Source: Bacillus sp. N1-1 | GTDB taxonomy: Bacteria > Bacillota > Bacilli > Bacillales > Guptibacillaceae | NCBI RefSeq assembly: GCF_009818105.1 | Contig: NZ_CP046564.1 | Coordinates: 186,001-250,000 of the forward strand | DNA: 64,000 nucleotides | Direction: 5' to 3' | In this document: positions 34,807 to 42,576 of the stretch, piece by piece | Layout of the letters: each line of letters starts with the position of its first letter | Numbering within the stretch: the first letter of the stretch is position 1 | Position numbers and translations under genes: made by a program | Notes under the pieces: generated by a model | Databases searched by the model: none | What the model was told of the DNA's origin: nothing | The model's input: only the letters and a program-made list of their open reading frames with translations

Positions 34807-35907
34807 ATGAACACACGTTTATCAAAAATGACAGATTGGCTTATTGAACAAAATCAAGACTTTGCTTATATTCATTCACCTTCGAATGTCTTTTACCTAT
34901 CTAGTTTTCACTGCGAACCACATGAACGGTTACTTGGTCTTTTTATCGTTCCTAACCAAGAACCATTCCTTGTAGTTCCCGGGATGGAAGTTTCCCAGGC
35001 GCGAGACGCAGGATGGGAATATGAGATCATCGGCTATAGCGATTCAGAAGATCCTTTTGACTTTATTCATGAGGCATTGAAAGAGCGTGGTGTGCATCAA
35101 CCAACAAGTGCTTCAATTGAGAAAGGAACGCTTGCCTATGAACGTGCTGAAGAATTGCAAACTCGCTATCCGAAACTTCAGTACCATTCAGCAGAGCTTG
35201 GTCTGAATCAATTTCGTCTTATTAAAGATGAGGAGGAAATTGAAGTATTGCGCGAAGCAGCAGCACTTGCTGATTTTGGTGTAGAGACCGGGGTAAAGGC
35301 TTTACGCGAAGGCGTTACTGAAATGGAAGTACTCGCTACGATAGAATTTGAGTTGAAAAAGAAAGGTATTCGAGAGATGTCTTTTTCAACGATGGTTTTG
35401 TTTGGAGAGAAATCAGGTCAACCACATGGTAACCCTGGGGATCGTCAATTGAAAAAAGGTGACCTCGTTTTATTTGATCTTGGTGTTGTCCTTAACGGTT
35501 ATTGCTCTGATATTACCCGGACAGTAGCATTCGGTAAAGTGAATGAGAAGCAAGAAGAAATCTATAATACGGTATTACGTGCCCAAATGGAATCACTTTA
35601 TATCTCTAAGCCGGGAACTAGACTTGGCGATATTGATCTTGCAGCACGAAATGTGATTTCTAATGCAGGCTATGGTGATTATTTCCCACATCGAATCGGT
35701 CATGGCATCGGGATTGAAGTACACGAGTTTCCATCGATGAGTGAAAAAAACGATAGCTTGCTACAAGAAGGTATGACTTACACGATTGAGCCGGGAATCT
35801 ACTTGCCGGACGTTGGTGGGGTAAGGATTGAAGATGATGTGCTTGTTACGGAGAATGGGTATGAGACGTTAACGAAATATCCGAAGGAATTACAAATTAT
35901 TGAATAA
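34807..35907 (+). CDS. M24-family aminopeptidase (Xaa-Pro peptidase type)
   Basis: This cytosolic metallopeptidase has the pita-bread fold and probably releases residues N-terminal to proline. The 366 residues comprise a creatinase-like N-domain (about 1-125) and a catalytic domain whose five metal ligands are visible: the two aspartates in LVLFDLGV and CSDITRT, the histidine in HRIGHGIGIEVHE, and the glutamates in YTIEPGIYLP and GVRIEDDVLVT. It resembles B. subtilis YkvY/PapA-type enzymes. AAGGAAG precedes the ATG. Confidence 0.92.
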   Translation: MNTRLSKMTDWLIEQNQDFAYIHSPSNVFYLSSFHCEPHERLLGLFIVPNQEPFLVVPGMEVSQARDAGWEYEIIGYSDSEDPFDFIHEALKERGVHQPTSASIEKGTLAYERAEELQTRYPKLQYHSAELGLNQFRLIKDEEEIEVLREAAALADFGVETGVKALREGVTEMEVLATIEFELKKKGIREMSFSTMVLFGEKSGQPHGNPGDRQLKKGDLVLFDLGVVLNGYCSDITRTVAFGKVNEKQEEIYNTVLRAQMESLYISKPGTRLGDIDLAARNVISNAGYGDYFPHRIGHGIGIEVHEFPSMSEKNDSLLQEGMTYTIEPGIYLPDVGGVRIEDDVLVTENGYETLTKYPKELQIIE

Positions 35908-35915
35908 GTGAAAAA

Positions 35916-35949
35916 GCCAGGGCCGACTCTGATAAGGAGTCGGCTTTGT
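35916..35949 (+). terminator. Terminator after the peptidase gene
   Basis: GCCGACTC and GAGTCGGC perfect arms; the T run is short (TTTGT). Confidence 0.75.
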
Positions 35950-36041
35950 AATCGTATTGTCACGTTTCATCTTTTTAAAAGTCGATTGCTGTGGTGTATA
36001 ATGAAACTACATTTTGGTGTGAAAAGAAGAGAGGTACAGCT

Positions 36042-36479
36042 GTGAAACCTGAGCAAAAAAGTGAGTATCTGTTATTTGGCGCCTGGGCTACTTCAGTCCT
36101 TGCCCTTGCTGGAAGTTTGTATTTTTCTGAAGTAATGAAATATGAACCATGTGAGTTATGCTGGTATCAACGAATTCTTATGTATCCTTTAGTCATTTTC
36201 CTTGGAATTGCTATGATAAGAAAAGATGCGTCACAATGGTTATATGTCTTGCCGTTATCGGTCATTGGTGTATGTGTTTCTCTTTATCATTATTTGATTC
36301 AAAAAACATCTTTTTTTGCAGATTCAGCGCCAGCTTGCGGGAGAGTTCCGTGTACCGGAGAGTATATTAACTACGCCGGGTTTATCACGATTCCTTTTCT
36401 AGCACTCATTGCTTTTCTTTCGATTACGATGATCATGTTGTTGTTAAATAAGCAGACGAAAAAGGAGAAAAACGTATGA
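36042..36479 (+). CDS. bdbC: Disulfide-bond formation protein BdbC (DsbB-like)
   Basis: This membrane quinone oxidoreductase re-oxidises an extracytoplasmic thiol oxidase. It has 145 residues from the GTG at 36042 (AGAGAGG upstream) and four membrane helices. The first loop has CELC and the second loop CGRVPC, the two cysteine pairs needed for electron transfer. It overlaps the next gene, a membrane-anchored thioredoxin-like protein, by four bases (ATGA), which indicates a functional pair. Confidence 0.93.
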   Translation: MKPEQKSEYLLFGAWATSVLALAGSLYFSEVMKYEPCELCWYQRILMYPLVIFLGIAMIRKDASQWLYVLPLSVIGVCVSLYHYLIQKTSFFADSAPACGRVPCTGEYINYAGFITIPFLALIAFLSITMIMLLLNKQTKKEKNV

Positions 36480-36940
36480 AGAAAGCCATTATTTTTCTTG
36501 GTATCATTATCGTATTATTTGGAGCGCTCGCATTTGTTACAAATTTAAGCAATAGCGAAAAAGCAGAGGGAAATCCTTACGGGAAAGACTCACTAGATCC
36601 TGCAACGATCGATCAGCTCGATGATCCGCTTTACCAAAATCAAATTCTTCCTGATGAGCTCGATAAAACACTTTCAAAAGAAGAAGATGCATTTGTTTAT
36701 TTTTATAGCCCAACTTGCATTCATTGTAAAAACACCTCTCCGATACTTGTGCCACTCGCAGAAGATATGGATATTGACCTAAAGAAGTACAATGTTCTGG
36801 AATTTGAACAAGGTTGGAATGACTATCAAATTGAATCAACGCCAACCCTTATCCGATTTAAAGATGGGAAAGAAGTCGATCGCATTGTTGGCACCCAAAC
36901 AGAAGAAACGTTCAAACAATGGATTGAACAAAATAAGTAA
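36476..36940 (+). CDS. Membrane-anchored thioredoxin-like protein
   Basis: This 154-residue protein has an N-terminal membrane anchor (about residues 4-22) and an extracytoplasmic thioredoxin fold. The active site CIHC lies in YFYSPTCIHCKN, and the cis-proline in ESTPTLIRFKDG follows. It is encoded with and overlaps bdbC, so it is probably the oxidase or oxidoreductase partner. It is shorter than, and different from, B. subtilis BdbD (DsbA type), lacking the inserted helical domain, so the pairing is unusual but plausible. Confidence 0.87.
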   Translation: MKKAIIFLGIIIVLFGALAFVTNLSNSEKAEGNPYGKDSLDPATIDQLDDPLYQNQILPDELDKTLSKEEDAFVYFYSPTCIHCKNTSPILVPLAEDMDIDLKKYNVLEFEQGWNDYQIESTPTLIRFKDGKEVDRIVGTQTEETFKQWIEQNK

Positions 36941-36947
36941 CAAACGA

Positions 36948-36975
36948 AAGCACCTGGCTCAGGTGCTTTTTTATT
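36948..36975 (+). terminator. Terminator after the thioredoxin-like gene
   Basis: AAAGCACCTG and CAGGTGCTTT arms followed by a T run. Confidence 0.92.
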
Positions 36976-37050
36976 TGGGCACATCCGAATGTTTATAGGT
37001 GTTTCAATCGGGAACTAGAGTGGTGTAGATAACATGAAAGGTGGATTATC

Positions 37051-37800
37051 ATGAGTCATATTAATGGAAAAGTCGTTATTATTACTGGAGCAAGTAGTGG
37101 AATCGGCGAAGCAACAGCAAAAAAACTTGCAGGCGACGGGGCGAAGGTAGTCCTTGCAGCTCGACGTGAGGATCGGCTAGAAGAACTGAAGAAAGAAATT
37201 ACAAATAGCGGCGGAGAAGCGATCATCCAAAAAACGGATGTTACTTCGAGAGAGCAAATGCAGGCTCTAGCTGATAAAACAATTGAACAGTATGGGCAAA
37301 TTGACGTTATTATCAATAATGCTGGATTGATGCCGCTATCCTTCTTGAATAAACTTAAGATTGATGAATGGGATAAAATGGTCGATGTTAATATAAAAGG
37401 CGTACTTTACGGTATTGCTGGCGTTCTTCCTCATATGGAAGAAAGAAAATCAGGTCATATCATTAATGTTTCTTCTGTCGCGGGGCATGAAATTATGCCA
37501 GCCGGTGCAGTGTATTGCGGTACGAAATTTGCAGTAAGAGCAATTACAGAAGGACTACGAAAAGAAATGTCTCCTTCTACAAATATCCGAGCGACAATCA
37601 TTTCACCAGGGGCAGTAGCAACAGAACTAACGAATACAATTACTGATGAAGATGTACAAGAGAAGTTAAACAATCGTGGTCCAAATGGTCTCGATCCACT
37701 CGATCCCCAAGCGATTGCAGATGCAATCTATTACGCTGTTGGCCAACCCGACAGTGTCTCCATTAACGAAGTACTAGTTCGACCTACTTCACAAGGATAA
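37051..37800 (+). CDS. Short-chain dehydrogenase/reductase
   Basis: This NAD(P)-dependent oxidoreductase of the classical SDR family has 249 residues. The cofactor motif is [11 protein letters not shown], with the NNAGLMPLS strand, catalytic serine in [11 protein letters not shown] and the YCGTK dyad (Tyr and Lys). AARRED after the second strand favours NADP. GAAAGGTGG precedes the ATG. It is a single-gene unit with no substrate clue. Confidence 0.93.
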   Translation: MSHINGKVVIITGASSGIGEATAKKLAGDGAKVVLAARREDRLEELKKEITNSGGEAIIQKTDVTSREQMQALADKTIEQYGQIDVIINNAGLMPLSFLNKLKIDEWDKMVDVNIKGVLYGIAGVLPHMEERKSGHIINVSSVAGHEIMPAGAVYCGTKFAVRAITEGLRKEMSPSTNIRATIISPGAVATELTNTITDEDVQEKLNNRGPNGLDPLDPQAIADAIYYAVGQPDSVSINEVLVRPTSQG

Positions 37801-37808
37801 AGGTATAG

Positions 37809-37842
37809 AAAAATCCGTCCCCCTAGAGGAGGACGGATTTTT
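37809..37842 (+). terminator. Bidirectional terminator
   Basis: AAAATCCGTCC and GGACGGATTTTT arms lie between the convergent SDR and DUF819 genes. Confidence 0.92.
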
Positions 37843-37856
37843 CTTTGTAAAAGAAG

Positions 37857-39071
37857 CTAAAACATTGTGGCGACCATTCTAGCCAATTGAGCACAGAGAA
37901 CAGCTGCATAACTACCAACAACGTTACCTACAATTCCCATCAAAAGGCCAACCGGAGCAAGTGAGGGTTGAAAGACAGAAGCAACGATTGGAGCTGAGCT
38001 TGTTCCACCTATATTTCCTTGTGATCCAACGGCTACAAAGAAAAGCGGCGCACGTAGTAATCGTGCTGCAATAAAAATAACAAGAATATGAATACTGAGC
38101 CATACAATACCCATCAGTACATATTGTGGTGAATCGACTACATATGCAAGATCGGCTCTAGCCCCAATTGTTGCGAGCAAAAGGTATATAGCAGTATAGC
38201 CGACTTTACTAGCTCCATATCCCTCTAACTTTTTAACAGGGGTGAAAGAGAACAGAATACCGATAGCTGAAATAATCATAACGGTCCATGTAGTTGTAGA
38301 AAGAACGGCTGTCTGCGGGAGGTTCTCAGAAATTTTCAATACGATGTAAGAGACACCAAATGCAAGTCCAAGTAAGCCTAATAGCTGAGGAACTTGAATA
38401 GGACGTTCATTCTTACGTTGAATATCATTCATTTCTTTATTCACGCTTTGAATAACCGAGTCATCTGCTTTGTTCCATTTATTAAATTTATCTTGGAATC
38501 CTGCAAGGAAAATCATAATCCCCATCCAGCTATAACCAACAACCGTATCGACAACGATAATGGGTGATAATATTTCTTTTGGCGTTCCGACTGCTTCGAT
38601 CATTGCTGCCATGTTTGCTGATCCACCAATCCAACTTCCTGCTAGAGCAGCAACACCTGTCCAAGCATTCTCTGGTAACCATGGTTGGAAAATGGCAAGT
38701 GCAATCGGCCCACCGATAATGACACCAATCGTACCAGCAAGGAACATGAGTAGTGCTTTTGGTCCTAAGCGGAGTGTAGCAGGAACGTTAGCTGATAACA
38801 GTAACAGCAACAATCCGACAGGAAGAATATACGTTGAAACAAATCCATATAAACTTGACTCTTGCGGAATAATAGCAAAAGTTGTTGAGAGCATTGGAAT
38901 AAAGTATGTCCAAATTAACGGAGGTGCGTAATGGAAAATCTTTTGCATAACGGCGTTTTTTGACTCGCCAAGCATAAAGATAAATCCAACGACAACCGTT
39001 AGATAGACAAATACAGCCATCGGATCCTCAATTAAGGGATTAGCCTTTGACCAGGCTAGGGCAAATGTCAT
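37857..39071 (-). CDS. DUF819-family membrane protein
   Basis: This is a large integral membrane protein of 404 residues with about 11-12 hydrophobic segments. Small-residue-rich helices such as GSWIGGSANMAAMIEAV and GSQGNIGGTSSAPIVASV resemble paired re-entrant regions of secondary transporters. It belongs to the DUF819 family (B. subtilis YjcL group), with unknown substrate. AAGGAG precedes the ATG. It is transcribed alone, towards the SDR gene, and is separated from mscL by a divergent control region. Confidence 0.85.
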   Translation of the reverse strand: MTFALAWSKANPLIEDPMAVFVYLTVVVGFIFMLGESKNAVMQKIFHYAPPLIWTYFIPMLSTTFAIIPQESSLYGFVSTYILPVGLLLLLLSANVPATLRLGPKALLMFLAGTIGVIIGGPIALAIFQPWLPENAWTGVAALAGSWIGGSANMAAMIEAVGTPKEILSPIIVVDTVVGYSWMGIMIFLAGFQDKFNKWNKADDSVIQSVNKEMNDIQRKNERPIQVPQLLGLLGLAFGVSYIVLKISENLPQTAVLSTTTWTVMIISAIGILFSFTPVKKLEGYGASKVGYTAIYLLLATIGARADLAYVVDSPQYVLMGIVWLSIHILVIFIAARLLRAPLFFVAVGSQGNIGGTSSAPIVASVFQPSLAPVGLLMGIVGNVVGSYAAVLCAQLARMVATMF

Positions 39072-39245
39072 GATTGTTCACTCCTTGATGTTAGACTATA
39101 GTCGCAAAGAAACATTATATCATCTATCAGGCTTGCGACGCTTTTATAAAAAATTATAGAAAAATTACAACCATTAAAAAAATTCATAGCTTGTATGAAT
39201 GACGCATACATATTGTGTAGAGTGAGGTTAAAGGAGTGAATTCCC

Positions 39246-39749
39246 ATCGGTCTATTAAATGAATTCCGTCATTTTGCTATTAGAGGAAATGCAGCTGATA
39301 TGGGGATAGGTATTGTTCTCGGTGCAGCATTTAGCAGTTTTATCGATTCACTCGTTTCAGATATTATTCTTCCGCCAGTCGGTCTTGTTTTAGCACAAAT
39401 CAATTTTGCAGATTTGTATATTAGTTTGAATGGTCATTACTATCCTTCCCTCTCCGATGCGAAAGAAGCGGGAGCCGCAACAATTAATTATGGTGTGTTT
39501 CTAACGACCTCCATCCGCTTTTTAATCATTTTTTTCTCTGTCTTTCTAGTTGTTCGTCAACTAAATAGATGGCGTAAACCTGGACAGGATCCAATAAATT
39601 CAATGACTCGCAAGGAATGCCCTTACTGTTGTACACCCATTCCTTCTAAAGCGGTGATTTGCCCCAATTGCTCGACATCGCTACGAGAAGAAAAGAAAGC
39701 TTCTTTAGCGATTCATTATGGAAAAGGATCAAAAGTTTCAAAGCGTTAA
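39246..39749 (+). CDS. mscL: Large-conductance mechanosensitive channel MscL, apparent ATC start
   Basis: MscL is a tension-gated pore that releases solutes on osmotic downshock. The N-terminus should read xGLLNEFRHFAIRGN, as in all relatives. The codon in the start position is ATC (39246), nine bases after AAAGGAG; a TGA lies three codons earlier, with ATT and CCC between. No ATG, GTG or TTG is available until the ATG at 39300, which lies in the first helix and would remove essential residues. Two membrane segments are present (about 18-48 and 90-112). The C-terminus carries a CPYC...CPNC zinc-ribbon, seen in some MscL proteins. Length is 167 residues. Confidence 0.85.
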   Translation: MGLLNEFRHFAIRGNAADMGIGIVLGAAFSSFIDSLVSDIILPPVGLVLAQINFADLYISLNGHYYPSLSDAKEAGAATINYGVFLTTSIRFLIIFFSVFLVVRQLNRWRKPGQDPINSMTRKECPYCCTPIPSKAVICPNCSTSLREEKKASLAIHYGKGSKVSKR

Positions 39750-39844
39750 AAAACAGATTGGGAAGAAGCACAATAACCGGTTAACTTTTTTCTCCTAGTG
39801 GTATTATAAAAAGTAACTTTAGGAGGAAAGGTGAGGGTACGAAT

Positions 39845-40549
39845 ATGATCGGTTGTTTGCTCATACATGGATTTACTGGTGCACCTTATGAAGTTGAACC
39901 GCTGGCAGAATATTTTCGAAGCCATACAAATTGGGTCGTTTCATCTCCAACGCTTCCAGGGCATGGTGAACAAGATTCGCTTCGCGGTATTACTTTCCAG
40001 CAATGGATTGATACGGCTGAATCTCATCTCCAATACTTACTAGAGGAATGCGACACTGTATACGTTATAGGCTTTTCTATGGGCGGCGTTCTAGCTGGTT
40101 ATTTGGCGACAAAGTATCAAGTGAATAAGCTTGTCTTATTAAGCGCAGCGCTTCAATATATTCATCCTATTCAAATGGTTAAGGACATTGGAGGGATGGT
40201 AACGGACCTATGTAGGGGACAACTATTCCAAAACGAATTGTTTATTCGCTATAGTCGAAAGGTGAGAAGTACACCATTTGTTGCTTCGTTAGAATTTCGT
40301 AAGCTGGTTCAACATCTTAAGCCTTCGTTTGAATCTGTTTTCACTCCTACGATGATACTTCAAGGAAAACTTGATGGGCTGGTTCCTTATAAAACGGCAG
40401 ATGCGATATACAATCTCATCGGTTCAGAAGAGAAACAGGTTAGGGTGATGGAGAATTCAAAGCATCTCATCTGTCATGGGGCAGATCGTGACGAGGTAAT
40501 TGATTCCGTTTATTGTTTTTTAACAAGTGAAATCAATAAAAATAAATAA
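39845..40549 (+). CDS. Alpha/beta hydrolase (carboxylesterase type)
   Basis: This cytosolic esterase resembles Est30 of Geobacillus. It has 234 residues, with the oxyanion segment LIHGFTGAPYE near the start, the nucleophile elbow GFSMGG, an aspartate in LQGKLDGLVPY and the catalytic histidine in SKHLICHG. The start ATG follows GGTGAGGG. Substrates are probably short acyl esters. It is separate from mscL, with a 95-bp gap. Confidence 0.9.
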   Translation: MIGCLLIHGFTGAPYEVEPLAEYFRSHTNWVVSSPTLPGHGEQDSLRGITFQQWIDTAESHLQYLLEECDTVYVIGFSMGGVLAGYLATKYQVNKLVLLSAALQYIHPIQMVKDIGGMVTDLCRGQLFQNELFIRYSRKVRSTPFVASLEFRKLVQHLKPSFESVFTPTMILQGKLDGLVPYKTADAIYNLIGSEEKQVRVMENSKHLICHGADRDEVIDSVYCFLTSEINKNK

Positions 40550-40623
40550 GTAGAAAAGAACGACGGACCTGCTTCGTCCTTGCAAGATTTTCCTAATGGT
40601 CTTGGTGAAAAGGAGAAAATGAG

Positions 40624-41298
40624 ATGAGACATGTACTAATCACTCCACTAATGATTGAAAAATACGCAAAACGTCTTGTTGATCGATTGAAAAGCCCGTT
40701 GTTAAAGGGCGTTGTGATTACGGGAAGTTTTGCAAGAGGAGAAGCAGGTCCATATTCCGATTTGGATATTTGGTGCTTTTATAACGAGTCGCTGATAAAG
40801 TCACCTTCTTTGCCAGAATTAATGGGTATTTCTCTAGATATGAGAGAAGTATGCTTGAAAGATTTTAGAGATGTGGCTGATGGTTCGAAAGAATATGTAG
40901 CACCGTGTTTTGAGCAATTAAAGATCTACGGAGAGACACCATTTGTTCTACCTTCAAGAAATGAGATAAAGAGTGGTCTAATGACATTATTGCTCTCTAT
41001 TGACAGTCGAATAAAACAGTTTGTTTCACCAATGAACTCTTACGAATTACTAAACGATCTTATGTACATTCTTCGCATCGAACGTTTTTTCGCTACTTCT
41101 CAATATCCATTAACGCTTTCAGAACTCTATTCGATGCAAATTGAGGCGAGCGATCGCTTTCTTGTTGAGCTTTATTCGGCCTTTTTATTTGGTCATAATC
41201 ATCATCAAAGAACGGAAGAAGAAATCAGATTCGCTGTGCAGCGATTTGTTCAGAAGCGCTTAAGCAGGAATTCGCTCATGGAACGAGAATCTGATTAA
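40624..41298 (+). CDS. Nucleotidyltransferase-fold protein (first of two)
   Basis: This 224-residue protein has an N-terminal polymerase-beta-type nucleotidyltransferase domain: ITGSFARGEAGPYSDLDIW carries the GS motif and the DxD metal-binding pair. The C-terminal half is helical, without a known motif. Such proteins modify antibiotics or other small molecules, but most are uncharacterised. AAAAGGAG precedes the ATG. A second protein of the same general kind lies just beyond csaA (41767), with low similarity. Confidence 0.82.
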   Translation: MRHVLITPLMIEKYAKRLVDRLKSPLLKGVVITGSFARGEAGPYSDLDIWCFYNESLIKSPSLPELMGISLDMREVCLKDFRDVADGSKEYVAPCFEQLKIYGETPFVLPSRNEIKSGLMTLLLSIDSRIKQFVSPMNSYELLNDLMYILRIERFFATSQYPLTLSELYSMQIEASDRFLVELYSAFLFGHNHHQRTEEEIRFAVQRFVQKRLSRNSLMERESD

Positions 41299-41343
41299 GA
41301 GTAGATAAATGCTCCTGAAATAGTAAAAGGCAGGGTGAACAGT

Positions 41344-41673
41344 ATGGCAACGTTTGATGATTTTATGAAGCTTGATATTCGAGTAGGCGAGATTATTGAA
41401 GTCAACGATTTTAAAAAGGCGAAAAAGCCAGCTTATCAATTAAAAGTTGATCTTGGTGAGGAAATTGGCATAAAGAAGTCCAGTGCACAAATCAAGGATC
41501 TTTACGAGGTTGAAGATTTAGTTGGTAAACAAGTGATGGCTGTCGTAAACTTTCCTCCACGGCAAATTGCTGATTTTATGTCAGAAATCCTTGTTCTTGG
41601 TATATATGGGGAAAAAGGTGTTGTTTTGATCCAGCCTGATCAAAAAGTAAAGAATGGCGATAAGCTAGGATAA
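41344..41673 (+). CDS. csaA: CsaA, tRNA-binding-domain protein
   Basis: This 109-residue protein of the CsaA family is related to the tRNA-binding domain of methionyl-tRNA synthetase and is described as a secretion-related chaperone in B. subtilis. The fold is evident in FMKLDIRVGEIIEV, the central KKSSAQIKDLY and VVNFPPRQIADFMSE. The ATG at 41344 has AGGG upstream; a GTG three codons earlier is less likely. It works as a homodimer in relatives. Confidence 0.92.
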   Translation: MATFDDFMKLDIRVGEIIEVNDFKKAKKPAYQLKVDLGEEIGIKKSSAQIKDLYEVEDLVGKQVMAVVNFPPRQIADFMSEILVLGIYGEKGVVLIQPDQKVKNGDKLG

Positions 41674-41674
41674 G

Positions 41675-41699
41675 GAGTGTGCTTTAGCACTCTTTTTTG
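41675..41699 (+). terminator. Terminator after csaA
   Basis: GAGTGTGC and GCACTC arms with one bulge, followed by six T residues. Confidence 0.75.
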
Positions 41700-41766
41700 T
41701 TGTTCATCAGCCTTCTTTTTTTCGCTAGGTAATGATCGATTTTGATGATGGATTGGAGTTGGGGAG

Positions 41767-42522
41767 TTGAAACAGGAAGAAGCAGTAAGAGTCATAACAG
41801 ATCATCTTATAGAGGACCCGCTCGTAAAAGCGGTATTTCTTAAAGGATCGATGGGACGGGACGAGCATGATGAGAATTCAGATATCGATCTCTATTGTCT
41901 CGTTGATGAGGGAGACGTGGGAGCTTTTCTAAAGAAACGAAAAAGCTATTTAGAAGCCTATAGTAGTCTTCTTTTCTATGATGAAATCTTTATTATTGCG
42001 CCACAAGTGATTGCCGTGTTTGATAATTTGTTGCATCTTGATTTGTTTACAGTAACTGCTGAAACATTAATTGAAAAAGATTTTTTCAGAGTGCTTTACG
42101 ATCCACATCGATGTCTAAGTCATTTTAACGAACAGTTACTATTATCGAAACAAGAGTTTATTGATCATGTTGATGATACGGCATTTTTCTTATTTCAATA
42201 TGAAAAGTCCAGAAGAAGAGGAAATGACATTTGGTCGGTTCATCTGTTGAATCAGGTCATGGTTCACTATTCAAGAGTCGTTCTCCACCATTACCATCCT
42301 GAGAGAGCGCAGCTGGGATTAAAAGCGCTCCACACAACACTTAAAGAAGTGAATCTTGAAAAAACGAATGAAATCTTCCAGCATATGACGATACATGAGC
42401 ATGAAAAAGCAGTACGATTGATAAGAAATTGGCTCAAAGAAGAGGAGGACTGGATACGAAATCAGCTTCAAGGAACAACGTACAGTAATGCATTTCTTAA
42501 ACGGATGATTGAATTAAATTGA
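41767..42522 (+). CDS. Nucleotidyltransferase-fold protein (second of two)
   Basis: This 251-residue protein has an N-terminal nucleotidyltransferase motif, FLKGSMGRDEHDENSDIDLY, with GS and the DID metal pair. The helical C-terminal part contains RRRGNDIWSVHLLNQVMVHYSR, reminiscent of aminoglycoside-type adenylyltransferase partner domains. It uses a TTG start after GGAG. The substrate is unknown. It may be a resistance-like or metabolic nucleotidyltransferase; nothing nearby decides this. Confidence 0.8.
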   Translation: MKQEEAVRVITDHLIEDPLVKAVFLKGSMGRDEHDENSDIDLYCLVDEGDVGAFLKKRKSYLEAYSSLLFYDEIFIIAPQVIAVFDNLLHLDLFTVTAETLIEKDFFRVLYDPHRCLSHFNEQLLLSKQEFIDHVDDTAFFLFQYEKSRRRGNDIWSVHLLNQVMVHYSRVVLHHYHPERAQLGLKALHTTLKEVNLEKTNEIFQHMTIHEHEKAVRLIRNWLKEEEDWIRNQLQGTTYSNAFLKRMIELN

Positions 42523-42538
42523 TTGAAAATAGAAATAA

Positions 42539-42567
42539 CAAAAAAGGTGCTCTAAGCACCTTTTTTG
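42539..42567 (+). terminator. Bidirectional terminator
   Basis: AAAAAAGGTGCT and AGCACCTTTTTT lie between convergent genes. Confidence 0.9.
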
Positions 42568-42576
42568 TTATGAAAG

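Noticed and set aside
38560..38931. A 123-codon frame on the plus strand within the DUF819 gene.
   Set aside because: Antisense shadow without a ribosome site; the minus-strand membrane protein is clearly real.
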